NCBI GenBank assembly: GCA_036250225.1
Contig: JAPZLL010000005.1
Span: forward strand, 372,001-436,000
DNA: 64,000 nucleotides
Origin: Cercophora sp. LCS_1
Lineage: Eukaryota > Ascomycota > Sordariomycetes > Sordariales > Lasiosphaeriaceae
Reading direction: 5' to 3'
The translations under genes and the position numbers were made by a program. A model generated the notes under the pieces. The model saw only the letters and a list, made by a program, of their open reading frames with translations, did not search any database and was not told the origin of the DNA. Below, piece by piece: positions 20,801-31,314 of the stretch. Within the stretch, counting starts at the first letter, position 1, and every line of letters starts with the position of its first letter.

Positions 20801-21639
20801 TCGCCTCGCATCCTCCCGCATAGGCTCTTCATCAGAAGTAACACCTTATTTGCATCGCTAGTAGGAATTGGAAGCGGTAACGAATCAATCGAGGGCGATG
20901 GAGAGAGTAGGGGTGATGTAGGACGGGACGAAGGCCGCTTCGTCAAGCGACTCCTGGTGGTAGAAGCCTTTCTCTCCTTGGAGGAGGTCGGATTGGTCGA
21001 GACCTGCAAGTCGGATGGCCTGTACGACTCGAGTGGTGTTTGGAGCGAGGGGAGTCTGAGATCGTCTGTGGCAGACAAGGAGGCAGCCGCGGACGAGAAG
21101 GAACCCACACGGTTGCGAGCCTCTAGCGCAGCAGCAAACTGTTGCCGAAACGCGCCATCCATGGTGCGCGTCCGAGGACGGAAAGACGGTTGGCGCGGGG
21201 GAGTATTGGACGCGACACCGTCATATGAGGTTCCGAACGAGTCGCTGAAGGTGATTCCCCCGCGTCTGGGTGGTAGGCTGCCTGAAAGGCCTGATGATGC
21301 CACGCCTCCACCACTCGGTATCGACCTGGGTGAAGTCTGGGGCGACACCGTCCCAAGACCGCGGGGTCTCTCGACCTGGCTAAGTGCGACGACGTCAGTC
21401 GGCTCAGGTGTGACGGCCCTGACGGTGTTCTGCACATTGACCCCGGGGCGGAAGGTGGTCCGAAGATTACTTGTCGACGCCCGCTCCAAGGGACGTGACG
21501 GCGGTGTCTCGGCAACGGAGGGGAGTGTCGGAACCTGGCCCAGGCGCGTGGGGAGTGGAGGGGGAGCAGGCTCGCGAGAACCCGTCTCCAGCGCCGAATG
21601 TATCGGCGCATCCATTGTGGGCGGGACGTATCCTAGCAA
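17821..21639 (-). CDS. Ras GTPase-activating protein (PH-C2-RasGAP)
   Basis: A single 1272-residue open frame. Residues 1-255 are Pro/Ser/Arg-rich and disordered. One or two PH-like segments lie at about 260-540 and a C2-like segment at about 568-690 (ISIRVTEAKLR, NPFWREDCEF). The RasGAP domain spans about 800-1050. Arg835 in FRGNSLLTQ is the predicted arginine finger, and FLFLRFICPAILNPKLFGL near 943-961 is the family signature that stabilises it. The tail is basic and Arg/Glu-rich. The order resembles fungal BUD2/CLA2-type and animal SynGAP-type GAPs, which switch off Ras/Rap GTPases at the plasma membrane in polarity and morphogenesis. The exact orthologue is not decided here. Met9 is an alternative start. 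The absence of introns in 3.8 kb is unusual beside its neighbours. Confidence 0.85.
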   Translation of the reverse strand: MLGYVPPTMDAPIHSALETGSREPAPPPLPTRLGQVPTLPSVAETPPSRPLERASTSNLRTTFRPGVNVQNTVRAVTPEPTDVVALSQVERPRGLGTVSPQTSPRSIPSGGGVASSGLSGSLPPRRGGITFSDSFGTSYDGVASNTPPRQPSFRPRTRTMDGAFRQQFAAALEARNRVGSFSSAAASLSATDDLRLPSLQTPLESYRPSDLQVSTNPTSSKERKASTTRSRLTKRPSSRPTSPLLSPSPSIDSLPLPIPTSDANKVLLLMKSLCGRMRGEIEYQRDSGGPWHAGICYIEEEKGNLMFDSGENGPFHVSLVSDLRGCRVTTVEGAGNQHCLEISSPHLGLALFLRPVLAHEVDLWLAALLPWQQVRPSNAKHGVTRPGPSRPEVRRRVSSPGLREAAIIKVGKIQLWDKGVASSPKAIARRPTRDLRPPQTPWRRVSCILQDNGQLKLMTENDVTLLSVIELPQLARSAIQQLDKSVLDEDYCIAVFPTYASTATHLSLLRPIYISLESRVLFEVWFVLLRAFTVPDVYGLGPGKGAPLYEVVDLTAEPAGEVFRVEKTISIRVTEAKLRAPTLDPSTADRHGRSTSHHSVSGNYLAEVILDGEVRARTTTKADTKNPFWREDCEFVDLPAALPYLSVLLKRVEGSPESFTHQLQATLGMPKTGNVTEVVCGAVDILLHQLERGKDHEQWLQVYDERQQSIGTMFVKVRHEELVVLLSRHYSPLSELLHRFSAGLTAQISGALPGNLRRVAEIFLNIFQVSGKATEWLMNMVEDEIDGIGNQATMRKARFSRRLKSNDSIESTSDREQLVRDMGKSLQGEANLLFRGNSLLTQALEFHMRRLGKEYLEETLADKVFEINETNPNCEVDPGKLQHGEDIDQHWDQLIDLTTEVWECITASAARLPPELRHILKYIRAVAEDRYGDFLRTVTYTSVSGFLFLRFICPAILNPKLFGLLRDHPHPRAQRTLTLIAKGLQALANLSTIGKKETWMEPMNRFISSQRQSVKDFLDAVCAIPAERSNMSVPASYSTPITILGRLSPMAREGFPSLPYLIDKSRNFAALVKLWTDIHPASASESHLFEGDLFDFHTQCLAIHQRTMECVVRIESLRSAEASSSDDLFGLGEGVDHLALSDTLPFLSRGSSTTWSDNELGRPPGSSGSEMDGHGGFGGLRESRYGTREGQSATRQVSMGSDHSSQVGTVRGLRNGMHPRKFLSGFIKKTRAASPDAASSLTTKDRERERGHHDDKERERDGRGESRETLRV

Positions 21640-22819
21640 GGACCTGGTCCGGCGACATCCAACAGCTCAGGCTCCAGGGCGAAGGGACAATGCGAACTCG
21701 GCGGAGCCAGGCCAACGGGCCAGGAACGCATGCGAGCAGCGGCCCTCCCGTCCCTTTGTCCTTGTTATAGCTTTGTTCCAATCTTGCTAGTATGCCGACG
21801 TTCTAGCCTATGTCAACCTGTCTGGTTTCCTTTTTCCAATGCAAAGTTCTTCTCGGTAGCGCAGACTCCCAAGCGGCCAAACACCATTTCACCATAGCAG
21901 GAAGTGGTTGTCGAACTGGAGAGCGGGGGACGAGGGCGAGCACGGAGACGCAAGAGGGTTCCGCGACGAGTCGAGGCTCGTGGATGTATGACTTGGTGGA
22001 AATCGAGTTACGGCGTGGCCCAAAAGATGGTTGCTCAACCCGTCGTCACCAGGCCGGCCTCAGGAATTCGAGTCGGACGGGGAAGGAGGAGTGCGGCGGT
22101 CGGTGGACGGTGGAGTTCGGCATTCTAGGTAGATCCCAGCGAGACGGGCTGCCGAGCGCAAGCCGGAGGAGGCGCCGCAGTGGCGAATTGCGGGCGACGT
22201 TGGTGGTCAAACTCTCACGGCAAAGTAAAACACGGTTGGAGCGACTTGACTGGTGAGATAGACTCGCGCGGGGACCACATTCACGCCCAGTCCCTCAACC
22301 AGCCCTCAGCCTGCGAAATGCGAAATGCCACGAGCCCGGATCAGAGTCACGGCGCACGGGCATCCACTCCCATCCCTCCCATGCCCGAGCCACATCGGTG
22401 CTCAAATGCGGGTCACCGCCGCCCAAGTGGCCCTTCCCACCTCCAATGTCGGGGTGACGCTTGGCTTTGCGGATTTGACGCGCAGCTCCATCGTCTTCCG
22501 CCCTCCAGACGCATTCCAAGTTTCTGGCAGAGAGGCGTTTTAATACGTACCAAAGGCACGCATTGTACAATACCCAAGTGATGACCAACAACAAGTATAC
22601 TTTCAACGGTCCGACCTGGATTACGAAGCTCATTTGACTGCATCAAGCACACCTCCCCTCCGCTCTTTCTTTTCCTGGCACACCAGATTCAGATGGTTCC
22701 AGATATCTTCCGAAGCTATGGTCCTGCGTATTGAACTTTACAATCGTCCCCGATGCCCACTTTGAGTTCCGCGTCTTGCCAAGATTGACCAAGCTATCGC
22801 ATGTGAAGTATCCCGCGTC
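21640..22819. other. Intergenic; RasGAP promoter side
   Basis: 1.2 kb with no well-supported gene. A minus-strand frame starting at 22633 begins with one hydrophobic segment and runs into a GTACGT donor-like site, but no following exon could be found. Confidence 0.4.
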
Positions 22820-23973
22820 CTAAAATCCTTCCCCCATCGAAATGGTTCTGCCGCCTCCATACCACAGGGTCCCACTCCTAGCATCGAGCCCGCGCTCTTG
22901 TCCAACAATCCACTCACCAATGAATTTGCCATCGGTCATGTCCCAAACCTCCCGTTCCAGCCACTCGTTGATTTCGTCAATGGCCTGTATCCAACGCTGG
23001 CGCTGTTCAGGAGCGGCATGATCCTCCTGCGTCAAATAGCGCCCGAGCGTTATATGGGCGCTCGGGACCACGTATCTCGACGCGATATCGACCCCGGTCG
23101 CCTGGGCCTTCCTAAAAACATCTCGTCGGAGGTGGTGATAAGTGTAAGCATCCGTCTTCCCCACATCCCCATCCGGCACGCCAGGATGGGCAATGTTTTG
23201 GGGGAGTGGCTGTACCGGTGGAGGAGAGACGACTCTCTCTCCAGCGGCAGGGAGAAAGGACACGGCAACGGCCGACAGGTCATAGGAGATGAGCGGCTTG
23301 ACTAGGCGGGCACGACAACGAAAGGGTAGACTTGTCAAGGATGGGATAGCCGGCCGCACGGTCGAGATCAACTCGGCAATCTCCCCGGGCGTTCGTGAGT
23401 GGGCAAGCTCCAGAGTCGTCATGTGCAAACGCTGCGGTGGCATCGCCCAAAGACCTAGGAATCCGCATTAGCCACCGCCTCAGACACCAGTCCAGACAAT
23501 GGGCCGGCTATTCGTAGCGGAAGTTTGGGCAAGATGGCGTACCGGGAGCTGCTTTCCTCAGCAATTCTTGCAGATGAACAGCCAGTCTGACGATATGTTC
23601 AGGGGGTCTTGCCCAAAAGACCAGACAGTTGCGGGGATCTTGGAACCCAGGCTCAATGTCTGGGTTTTCCAACCGCAGTAAAAATGGATCGATGATCAGC
23701 TCCTTGAAGTCTACAGAGAGGAACTTGTCCCGTTGTTGGTTATTGCGGGCAATGCGGTGAGTCTGATACAGCGATTGGATCTCATCCTGGAGCAGCGTTG
23801 TTAGCGAGCGGCGTGCTCTAGAAACACAATCCCCTAAACGCAGCACAACTTACAGGACGGCCGTGGCAGGCTTCTATCAGTGCCTCGTATGGGTTTTCGC
23901 CTGGCCGAGGTACAATGCCAGAAAGATCCTCCAGTTTGTTTCTCGAGTCGGTAGGTTCCAGGGCTGTTGCCAT
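22820..23973 (-). CDS. 2H-type phosphoesterase (RNA ligase/cyclic phosphodiesterase-like)
   Basis: Three exons on the minus strand, 23973-23854, 23786-23543 and 23454-22820, give 332 residues. Two H-x-T motifs define the 2H phosphoesterase fold: H132-M-T134 in PPQRLHMTTLELAHS and H255-I-T257 in PSAHITLGRYL. Family members hydrolyse or form 2',3'-cyclic phosphates on RNA or nucleotides; this fungal branch has no assigned substrate. The N-terminal exons supply conserved ENPYEALIEACHGRP and FKELIIDPFLLRLENP, so the full-length model is favoured over the 207-residue frame beginning at the Met at 23443. The two introns have GTAAGT and GTACGC donors. No signal peptide is seen. Confidence 0.82.
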
Positions 23974-25452
23974 TTTGAGCACATGTTCGAGTACCCAGGA
24001 TCCCGGGATGAAACAGCAGGGCCACGGGCGGGTATGGCCGACGCGCCATGCCGCCGACAGCGGCCCGAGGCAGGGCAGCAGCGGGCGAACGGCGCACGGC
24101 CCATGAACCTTAAAACGGATCACAGCCACAACCACCCGCCACCCCCTTGGCGCCTCGAGAAACCCAACCTCGACCAGCAACACCACCCCCTAACTAACTA
24201 GCCCCGTACCCCTTGCCAACTGGGAAAACAAAATCAGGTCACCTGCCATGTCTAAACTATCCTGGTTTTGGATCTGCAAGCAACCACGCACTTCACCATC
24301 CCTATGACACCCTATGACAGCTCAATCCTCCTTTGAGATAGGTATGTTGCAATAATGCCACCAAACGATGCAGGTACGCCTCCTTTGTGTATGTCAGCAT
24401 ATCATTCTTCAGCAGGTTCTGTGAGGCCTTACAAGCGCCAGCTGTCAAAGAGCGACGGCGTCGCGCATGGGTAGCATAGGTATCTGTTTGCCAGGTTTCT
24501 ACCAGAATATGCTGTCTTTCTTTGGGAGACTACCTATGCGTCCCACCGAGACTTCTCTTTTTTGAATGAGGCCGGTCCGAGGTATTTGTATGAAGGCATT
24601 GTTTATTTGATGCCATTCCCACCGCCTCCAAGCATGGTCATCAAGCATCAATGGTGCCGAAAGCGTCCCTTCCCGTGACATCCATGTGTGCCCATTTATC
24701 TTGCTCTCGATACCCAAGAGAGTGCTGCTTTTACCTCGATTGTCTGTCGATCAAATACCTCGTATCTAAGCGTCCAACTCGCGTGAACGCCAGACATCGA
24801 GTATTTCCGTTCCGTGGGCCATAGGCTTGTTAAAGGACGCTGCTGTTACTTTTAACACGGACAGACAATGGATTCTATGCCCACATTTACACATCCAACC
24901 CAAGTTACATACGAATGTGTGTATCGGCAATAGCCTTATCAGACGCCTCAGCTCGGCGTTCTTCATTGCTTCTCAAGCCCTGCTACCGCCTGTGAACGAA
25001 TCATCCTACTGTGAGAGACGGGGAATAGTGTCACCGTGGATGCGCGTCCTCACATCAGCCAAAGTATACCTTTAGCTCCTCCTCCAAGGTCCCCTGTCTA
25101 GCTACAGATCTGCAGCAAGGACCATAAGCCATTCTTCAGAAACGGTCCGCCTCCGCGGAGACCAAAGGCCCCCGCATATCGGCCTGTGTAGGGTTAATAC
25201 CTCCCCAAGGTCGAGACGCGTGATAGGCCGCCTCCTTGACACCAGTCGCCCCATGCACAGCTCCCACACTACGTTTGGACCGCCTGGAAAACTACTTCTA
25301 CCCCTCGCCCCAAGCTGGCTCTTTTTCTCTTCTCTTCCTTTCCAACACCACCACTCAACTCCTGTGTAAGTATTTCCCCATCCAGCACACCAGTTTTCTG
25401 CCCCTTCATGTCCAAGAGTTTTAAATCACGTATCGGCTTCTGGTCTACGAGT
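23974..25452. other. Intergenic stretch of about 1.5 kb
   Basis: No coding exon, tRNA or repeat recognised. It separates the phosphoesterase start from the DNMT5 leader. Confidence 0.4.
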
Positions 25453-25456
25453 AACC

Positions 25457-25486
25457 GCCCCCCCTCCCCCTCCCTTTTTTTTTTTT
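25457..25486 (+). promoter_or_regulatory. Pyrimidine tract before the DNMT5 leader
   Basis: A C-rich run passes directly into a run of about twelve T. Such a tract fits a fungal core promoter, and the proposed spliced leader exons begin about 70 bases downstream. Earlier leader sequence is possible because a GTAAGT site also lies at 25365. Confidence 0.4.
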
Positions 25487-25554
25487 TGCCCACTCACTAG
25501 TGCGATACCAGAGGTATCGACCAGAATCATTTACTAACGAGTGTCAACATCTAG

Positions 25555-26784
25555 CCGTCTCAGATACCAGCTACAGCCAGTCATCAGTTCACTCTCCGAG
25601 CAGTAAGTTTCACTCCCCATTCGTCACGGGAGCTTCATCACACTCCGATCTGCGGCCAGTATTTTGGTTTACCTTCACCTGCTGCAGTAATCTTCGCTTT
25701 TCTACCCACCAACCCACGCGCTTACTTCTGTCGAGTCTGTTGACCGCTAACTTGGACAGAGCAGCCCTCCTTCACTCTCTGCCTTTCTGGTACTTGTATT
25801 CTGAGCAGACTCTTCGTTCCCGAACCACCTGCAGCAGCCAAGTAAGTTCCAATCTATTCGTATCCCACAATCAGAACCCCTTGGTATTCAATGTTCGGTG
25901 TCTTCCCTTCGATAGTGTTTACACAATAGTCTTCACTCCCTGTCGCGTCGGCTAACTTCAAACAGCTGTCAACCTAACCACGGACTACTTGGAACACTCT
26001 ATCCCAGCGCTGTTCTTTTGGTTCCTTCTTGGTAACTTGACGTTTGCTGTCATTCTCCTTTACAGTAAGTGACTGCTCTTCCCATAATCTCCACAGCTCT
26101 CCAGGGTCCCTGGCCAGTGCTTCCATTACACTACTTGCCTTCTTTCCATGTTTGGGCTGCTGATTTGACACCAGGCTCCGATATCGAGCGTCGATAGCTT
26201 CATACACACCACTCAAGACTACCTTAGCGTGTCTGTTGCGCCTCTGGTCTACCCTGATCAAGCTCAGTGCTCTTTTTGAAAGATTGCATCTCTCCTCGAC
26301 AAAAGCCAAATTCTTCGAACACATTTCTTCATACCTTTCCTCACAGGGTTGCTGTATCTGTTCGCCTTTGCGCTATTTCAGCTTTTTTAGTACCTCAGCT
26401 TCGGATATCTCATTTCCAAGAATCGGCATCGGCCTCAGACTTCTCGGAAACGGAGTTCTCATTACCGACAATTGCCTCTGTCCTCAAGGTGCTCGACTTC
26501 GCCAAGTTTCTTTCCTCTTTGACCTAGCACATACATTCAGATCTCTCGTGCTTTGCGATCCGACCTGGATCTTACCATTGACTTGAAACTACACGATCCT
26601 CGATCTCAGGTTCAGACATCTCAGCACAAAGCATAGCCACCTGCTTTCTCGACAAGGCCACCAATTGTTTTATTCCGGACTTCCCCCGTCGTGGTTGATT
26701 TTTCTGTCGAGTTTCATCATAGTAAGCCTTTCTCATCGCAAGGAAATCACCGAATAACGTGCTTCGTACTAACACTTCCAGGTC
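25555..26784 (+). promoter_or_regulatory. Probable multiply spliced 5' leader of DNMT5
   Basis: Strong splice signals recur in order. Proposed non-coding exons are 25555-25602, 25761-25841 and 25966-26064, with one ending at 26721. The introns 25603-25760, 25842-25965 and 26722-26781 each have a GTAAGT or GTAAGC donor and a CTAAC branch-like motif just before the acceptor. The acceptor for the intron starting at 26065 is not resolved. None of the proposed exons contains an ATG, and only two ATGs are seen in the region, both inside introns. The final acceptor lies three bases before the coding start. This is inference from splice signals only. Confidence 0.5.
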
Positions 26785-29700
26785 ATGTCTTCGTCCCGCA
26801 AGATGACCTCCAAGGCCTCCTCCCGCTCCACTTTGCGTGTTTCCCACGCTTCTTCATCCCGAGCCTCTACTTCACAAGCGTCTTCCTCGCGTGCTTCTCA
26901 TTCCAACAGCAACCGTGTCGCCAACTACAGCGATCCCGCTGCGATGAGAAGAATCTCGTTCATTGCCGACGATATGTCCCAGGAGGAACTCGATGAATTT
27001 GCCGATCAAGAGAACAATGTGGGTTTCAGAGGCAATGACTCTGAGGGCTCAACAGACGATGATTGTGGCCCCGCTGGCACTGGCAAGCAACCTTCCCGCC
27101 GAAATGTCACGAGTTCATGTAAGCACGGCCCCCCCCCCTTGGCAGTTTAGATTCATGAGCTAATCATATCTTGACCACATAGCTAGCAAATTGTCACGCG
27201 AGAAGACGAACATCGACTACTCTTTGAAGCCCATGCACAACCCCGAGGAGATGTTTGAGGACATGCTCTCCAAGGTCGACATCTCGGCCCTGAAGGAAAA
27301 TCCGGTTCAGCTCACAGTGGCCACCCTCTGCTCTGGGACTGATGCCCCCATTTTCGCACTTCAGATGCTCTCCGACGCCGCTGAAAACCTGGGCAATGGG
27401 ACGATTCTCAGGTTCAAGCACATCTTCAGCTGTGAGATTGAGCCGTTTAAGCAGGCGTTTATTCGCCGCAATGTGGGAGTTGACACCCTCATCTTTCGGG
27501 ATGTGGTTGAAATGGCAACCAACAAAGACCTTCGGGCGTAAGTTATCCCCTCACTTTTCCTTTGTGCCCTTGTTTTTACCCCTATTCCCTACCCCAGCTT
27601 GATTTTGCTTGGCGTTCCCCTTTCGCCTTGGCACTTGGCACTCACAACCCAACCCAACCCGGGGCTGTGACTCTCTACCTTGTGGGTAAAATTTTGGACA
27701 GACTTGAAGACAACTGCTTCGGTGTCTTTGAGCATTTGGCGGTAGGTCTGAGGGCACCTATCAATGTCTGGAGTTTGGCTCCGGGCACATGAATAGTCAT
27801 GTGTGGGGACAAGTTTACGGGCAATCAAAGACGCTTCGGGCATTTATAGTCGTTGTGGACAAGTGCACGTACAACTGGTCGGGCAAGAGGCCAGAGGCCA
27901 AGGCAATTTCTGTCTTGCCAGACACGCATCTACCACCGCGAAGACAGTGGGCCTCCAGGCAACCACGACAACCACGGTCCACGGTCTTGGGATTCGACCT
28001 TGACAACCCATTTTTTCACGTCACATTCAAATTCTCACGTCAGATCCAGTTGGCTAACATTATGGTTTAGGTTGACCGCAGCGGGCTTCTGGGAGTCCAT
28101 CCCGCAGGACAAGATCGACGTCTTGTTCTGCGGGTGCTCCTGCGTCGATTACTCGGGGCTGAACGCCCACCGAACCGTCGTCAAGGCGCTGGACGAGGTC
28201 CTCAACTTTGGGGACATGGCGGGGCAGTGGCCTGTCGCGCCCGACGAGGGCTTTGTCAAGTCCCTCGACGAGGCTATGGAGGCTCTGGTTGAGCGCAAGG
28301 TGGGGGAGTCGAGCCGGACCTTTTTGTCTGGCCTCATCTTGATCAACCGGACCCGGCCAAAGACAGTCATCCTCGAGAACGTCGACGGCGCGCCCTGGGG
28401 AGAGTACCAGCACTACTTTTTCCCCCGCATCGGGTACTTTGCTGTGTTTCTCCGCCTGGACAGCAAGGATTTCTACATCCCGCAGACTCGCCGCCGCGGC
28501 TACCTCGTAGCCATCGACGCTTCGGTCGTCGGGCTGGACAAGGCGAAGAAGGTTGGAGAGCGCTGGGAAGAGATCCTCAAGACGCTCCACCGCGCCGCTT
28601 CCTCGTCGGTTGTCGAATTCCTCCGATCCTCAGAGGACCCCACCACCATCCAGGCGCGCGCTGACATGGAGGGAAAGCGGGCAAACGATTCGATATCCTG
28701 GCCTCTGAGCCATCTCCGCCACCAGAGGGTCCGCCAGGAGCAAAATCTCCGGACAGACGATAACCCCTTCAGCAAAAAGGTGATGCGCGGTGGGAGAGTC
28801 ATTCGGGCCGCATACCCATCCCACTCGTGGCAGGCCTACTGGGCTGTCCAGCCTGCTCGTGTCGTTGACCTCATGGACATTATTGTCGCAGCCACGTTGC
28901 GGAGAGGTGTCGACGTGCGATTCAAGCCGTACCTCGTCGACGCAAGCCAGAACGTCGACCGCAGCCCTTTGATCAGCAACCCCGACGGAGCATGCAAGAA
29001 CACGGGAGGCATCGGCTGCATCACGCCTAGTGGCCAACCCATTATCACAGACCGGATGCGCCCGCTGACGGGCTTTGAAGTGCTGGCGCTGCAAGCGCTC
29101 CCAGTGCAGCACCTGACCATCTCGACGGAAACGCAGGCCCAGCTGCAAGATCTCGCCGGCAACGCCATGTCAGTCACCGTCGTGGGAGCAGTAACCCTGG
29201 CGCTGATCCAAGCGGCGTCTTTCCTGTGGAGTACACCCAGAAACCGCCCAGCAGAGCCAACAAGCCCCCGCTGGCCCGATGAGAAGGAGCCATCAGATGT
29301 GGTGCCTGCCGTGCCAAAGGAAACGATTTCGCTGAGCGACAACGTGAGCCGTCTATGTGAAGTGGCTGCGAGGGTACGTCGCGTGTGTTTCTGCTCGTAT
29401 GCAGTGGTCCCCAGAGCCTCGGAACGACCGAGGACGCTGCGCTGCGAGGACTGCGGCACCACCGTCTGCGAGACCTGCCGAGTCCCCGGGACCCACAACT
29501 TTACCGCCGAAGCCCCGGGCCCCATCATTTCGGCCGCCGAGGCCCGCATCGCGTTGCTGCGCCTGCTACCCGCCGCCTTCGTCCTGCCTTCGACACCCTC
29601 TGCAGCCGCCATCGCCGCTGCGCTTACCAACGTAGACCACCCCGATTACTGCAGCGCGGTCGCCAATGCCCTCGCCCCGTCCACCTACTACCTCCGGGAC

Positions 29701-31314
29701 ATCAAGATCACCGAAGTTGTGACGGTCACGTACAACGCCAAGCGCAGCCAGGCGAGGCTCGTTCTCGGAGAGAACGAAGCCACCGTGTACGTGTACATGC
29801 CGGCAGACCACGCAAAGCGGGCCGAGATGAAGGAACTCTTCGTCCTTGACCAACCAGTGGCGCGGTTGGAACTAATCACAGAGCAGGCGGGTCAACTCCA
29901 GTGGTCCGTCTGGGTCCACCGGCGAGTAGACTTCACCTTGCCGATCCGGAAGCACGAGGACGGCGCCCTTTACGTTGATCATCTCAAACCGACCATCGGC
30001 TCCTTCCCTGCCGAGCTCGAGCCGCTCAAGGACGCCGTCAACCACGAAGTTGGGGGCACCTTCGTCCCCAGGCCAAGCTGCGGAACCGCCCTCGACTCGC
30101 TCATGGCCAAGAACCGCAAAGCGACCGGCAACGACAAAGAGGTGTTCTTGATGCTGCATCCCAGCCGCACAAGTGACCCCTTCAAGGACAGCTTTGTGTG
30201 GACGCACGACGCGAGGAAGCACGAGGCGCACGAGTACAGAGAGGTCCTCTTGAACGTGGACCCACGGGTTCGCGTTCGCAGCGCAGCGACGACGGATCGC
30301 GAGTGGTCAGTCTTTTGGCGGGGTTACTGGTCCCCTGTCGACCTGCTGGAGATGGTGGTCGCCCAGCCACCTACGACAGACATCGTTTGGGGAGTGACGA
30401 CCCCGTTCGGCGAAGCAGGCTGCCCCGTGGCGTGCGGCGCGCTTGCGCCCGTGCTTGCCGTCATCACGACGGAGCTGGGAGAATTCCCCGCACCCGCCGC
30501 CCGCACGAACCGTCTCCGGCCCGGGGTGGGCGGACTCGGCCCGGGGGAGGCTTACCCAGTCCCGGTGACGGAGCGGGAGTCATTCCTGCAGCTGGTGGCC
30601 TTCGCGGCCACCGAGGTCCAAGGCGGCCGCGTGCCGCAAACCGCGGAGGGCCAGCGAGCCCTCGCTCATTTCCGCAAGGACTGGGTGAAGATCTCGCGCG
30701 CGTGCAGCTGCGGTGGCTGCGCCGCCGGTCCTCCGCCGGTGTTCTTCTCCGCCGCCGGTCCATCTGAGGACCCCCGGAGGGCCTTGGAATACGAGGCGCT
30801 TGTGAGGGCCGCGCCCAGGCCAATCTCGCTCGGGGCAGCGCTCGAGGGTTCCACCCTCCGGACCACGGTCCGGTTCCAACCGGCCATTCTTGGCCTTAGG
30901 TGCCGCCGCGCCCTGCGGCCAACCCTCCAGCCTTCGGCCTTCCCGTCGATGCGCGACGCTTGGGTGAACCATCGCGCCGACAAAGTAGTCGAGCTCAGCT
31001 TCAAAGTCGAGCTCGACTACTGCCCAGCGTCCAACGCGCAGTTCAGGCCCATGCTTGTCGAGTTACGGCCCTGTTCGGCCGACAACTTGGACGGCATCGA
31101 CGAAGCGGCGAGCGACCGGTCGGCGACCATCCAAGCAGCCCTCGATAGCCCGCCGCGGTTCCGAAAGACCGGCTCTTCCCTGACGCCTGGCCAAGTAGAC
31201 GTAGTACGGTGGATGCTGCAGAGAGAAATCGCGCCCCTCCCGTTCATCGAGTCCGAGGTTGACGAAGAGATCGTTGCCGGCCTCAACCTCCGCGCCCTCG
31301 GAAAAGCAGAATAG
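26785..31314 (+). CDS. DNMT5: DNMT5-type DNA methyltransferase, N-terminal half up to an in-frame TAG
   Basis: Three exons, 26785-27118, 27183-27537 and 28071 onward, give 1310 residues before the TAG at 31312-31314. Residues 1-110 are Ser/Arg-rich with no visible chromodomain. The C5-cytosine methyltransferase motifs are all present: I, TLCSGTDAP (159-167); IV, GCSCVDYSGLN with catalytic Cys254 in the SCVD form seen in DNMT5 rather than PCQ; VI, ENV (332-334); VIII, QTRRRGY (368-374); and X, GNA (593-595). A Cys cluster (669, 671, 688, 691, 696, 699) forms a zinc-binding module. About 600 poorly recognised residues follow. Family knowledge: DNMT5 is an ATP-dependent CpG maintenance methyltransferase that also needs the SNF2 half encoded just downstream in the same frame. 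The 533-base intron inside the methyltransferase is far longer than the others here. Confidence 0.88.

Noticed and set aside
20957..21790. 277-residue plus-strand open frame
   Set aside because: Antisense to the disordered N-terminus of the RasGAP gene; composition only.
22295..22633. 112-residue minus-strand frame with one hydrophobic segment
   Set aside because: It starts plausibly and meets a GTACGT donor, but no downstream exon or homologous motif was found; too weak to call.
28836..29630. 264-residue minus-strand open frame
   Set aside because: Antisense to the methyltransferase region of DNMT5; no recognisable motif.
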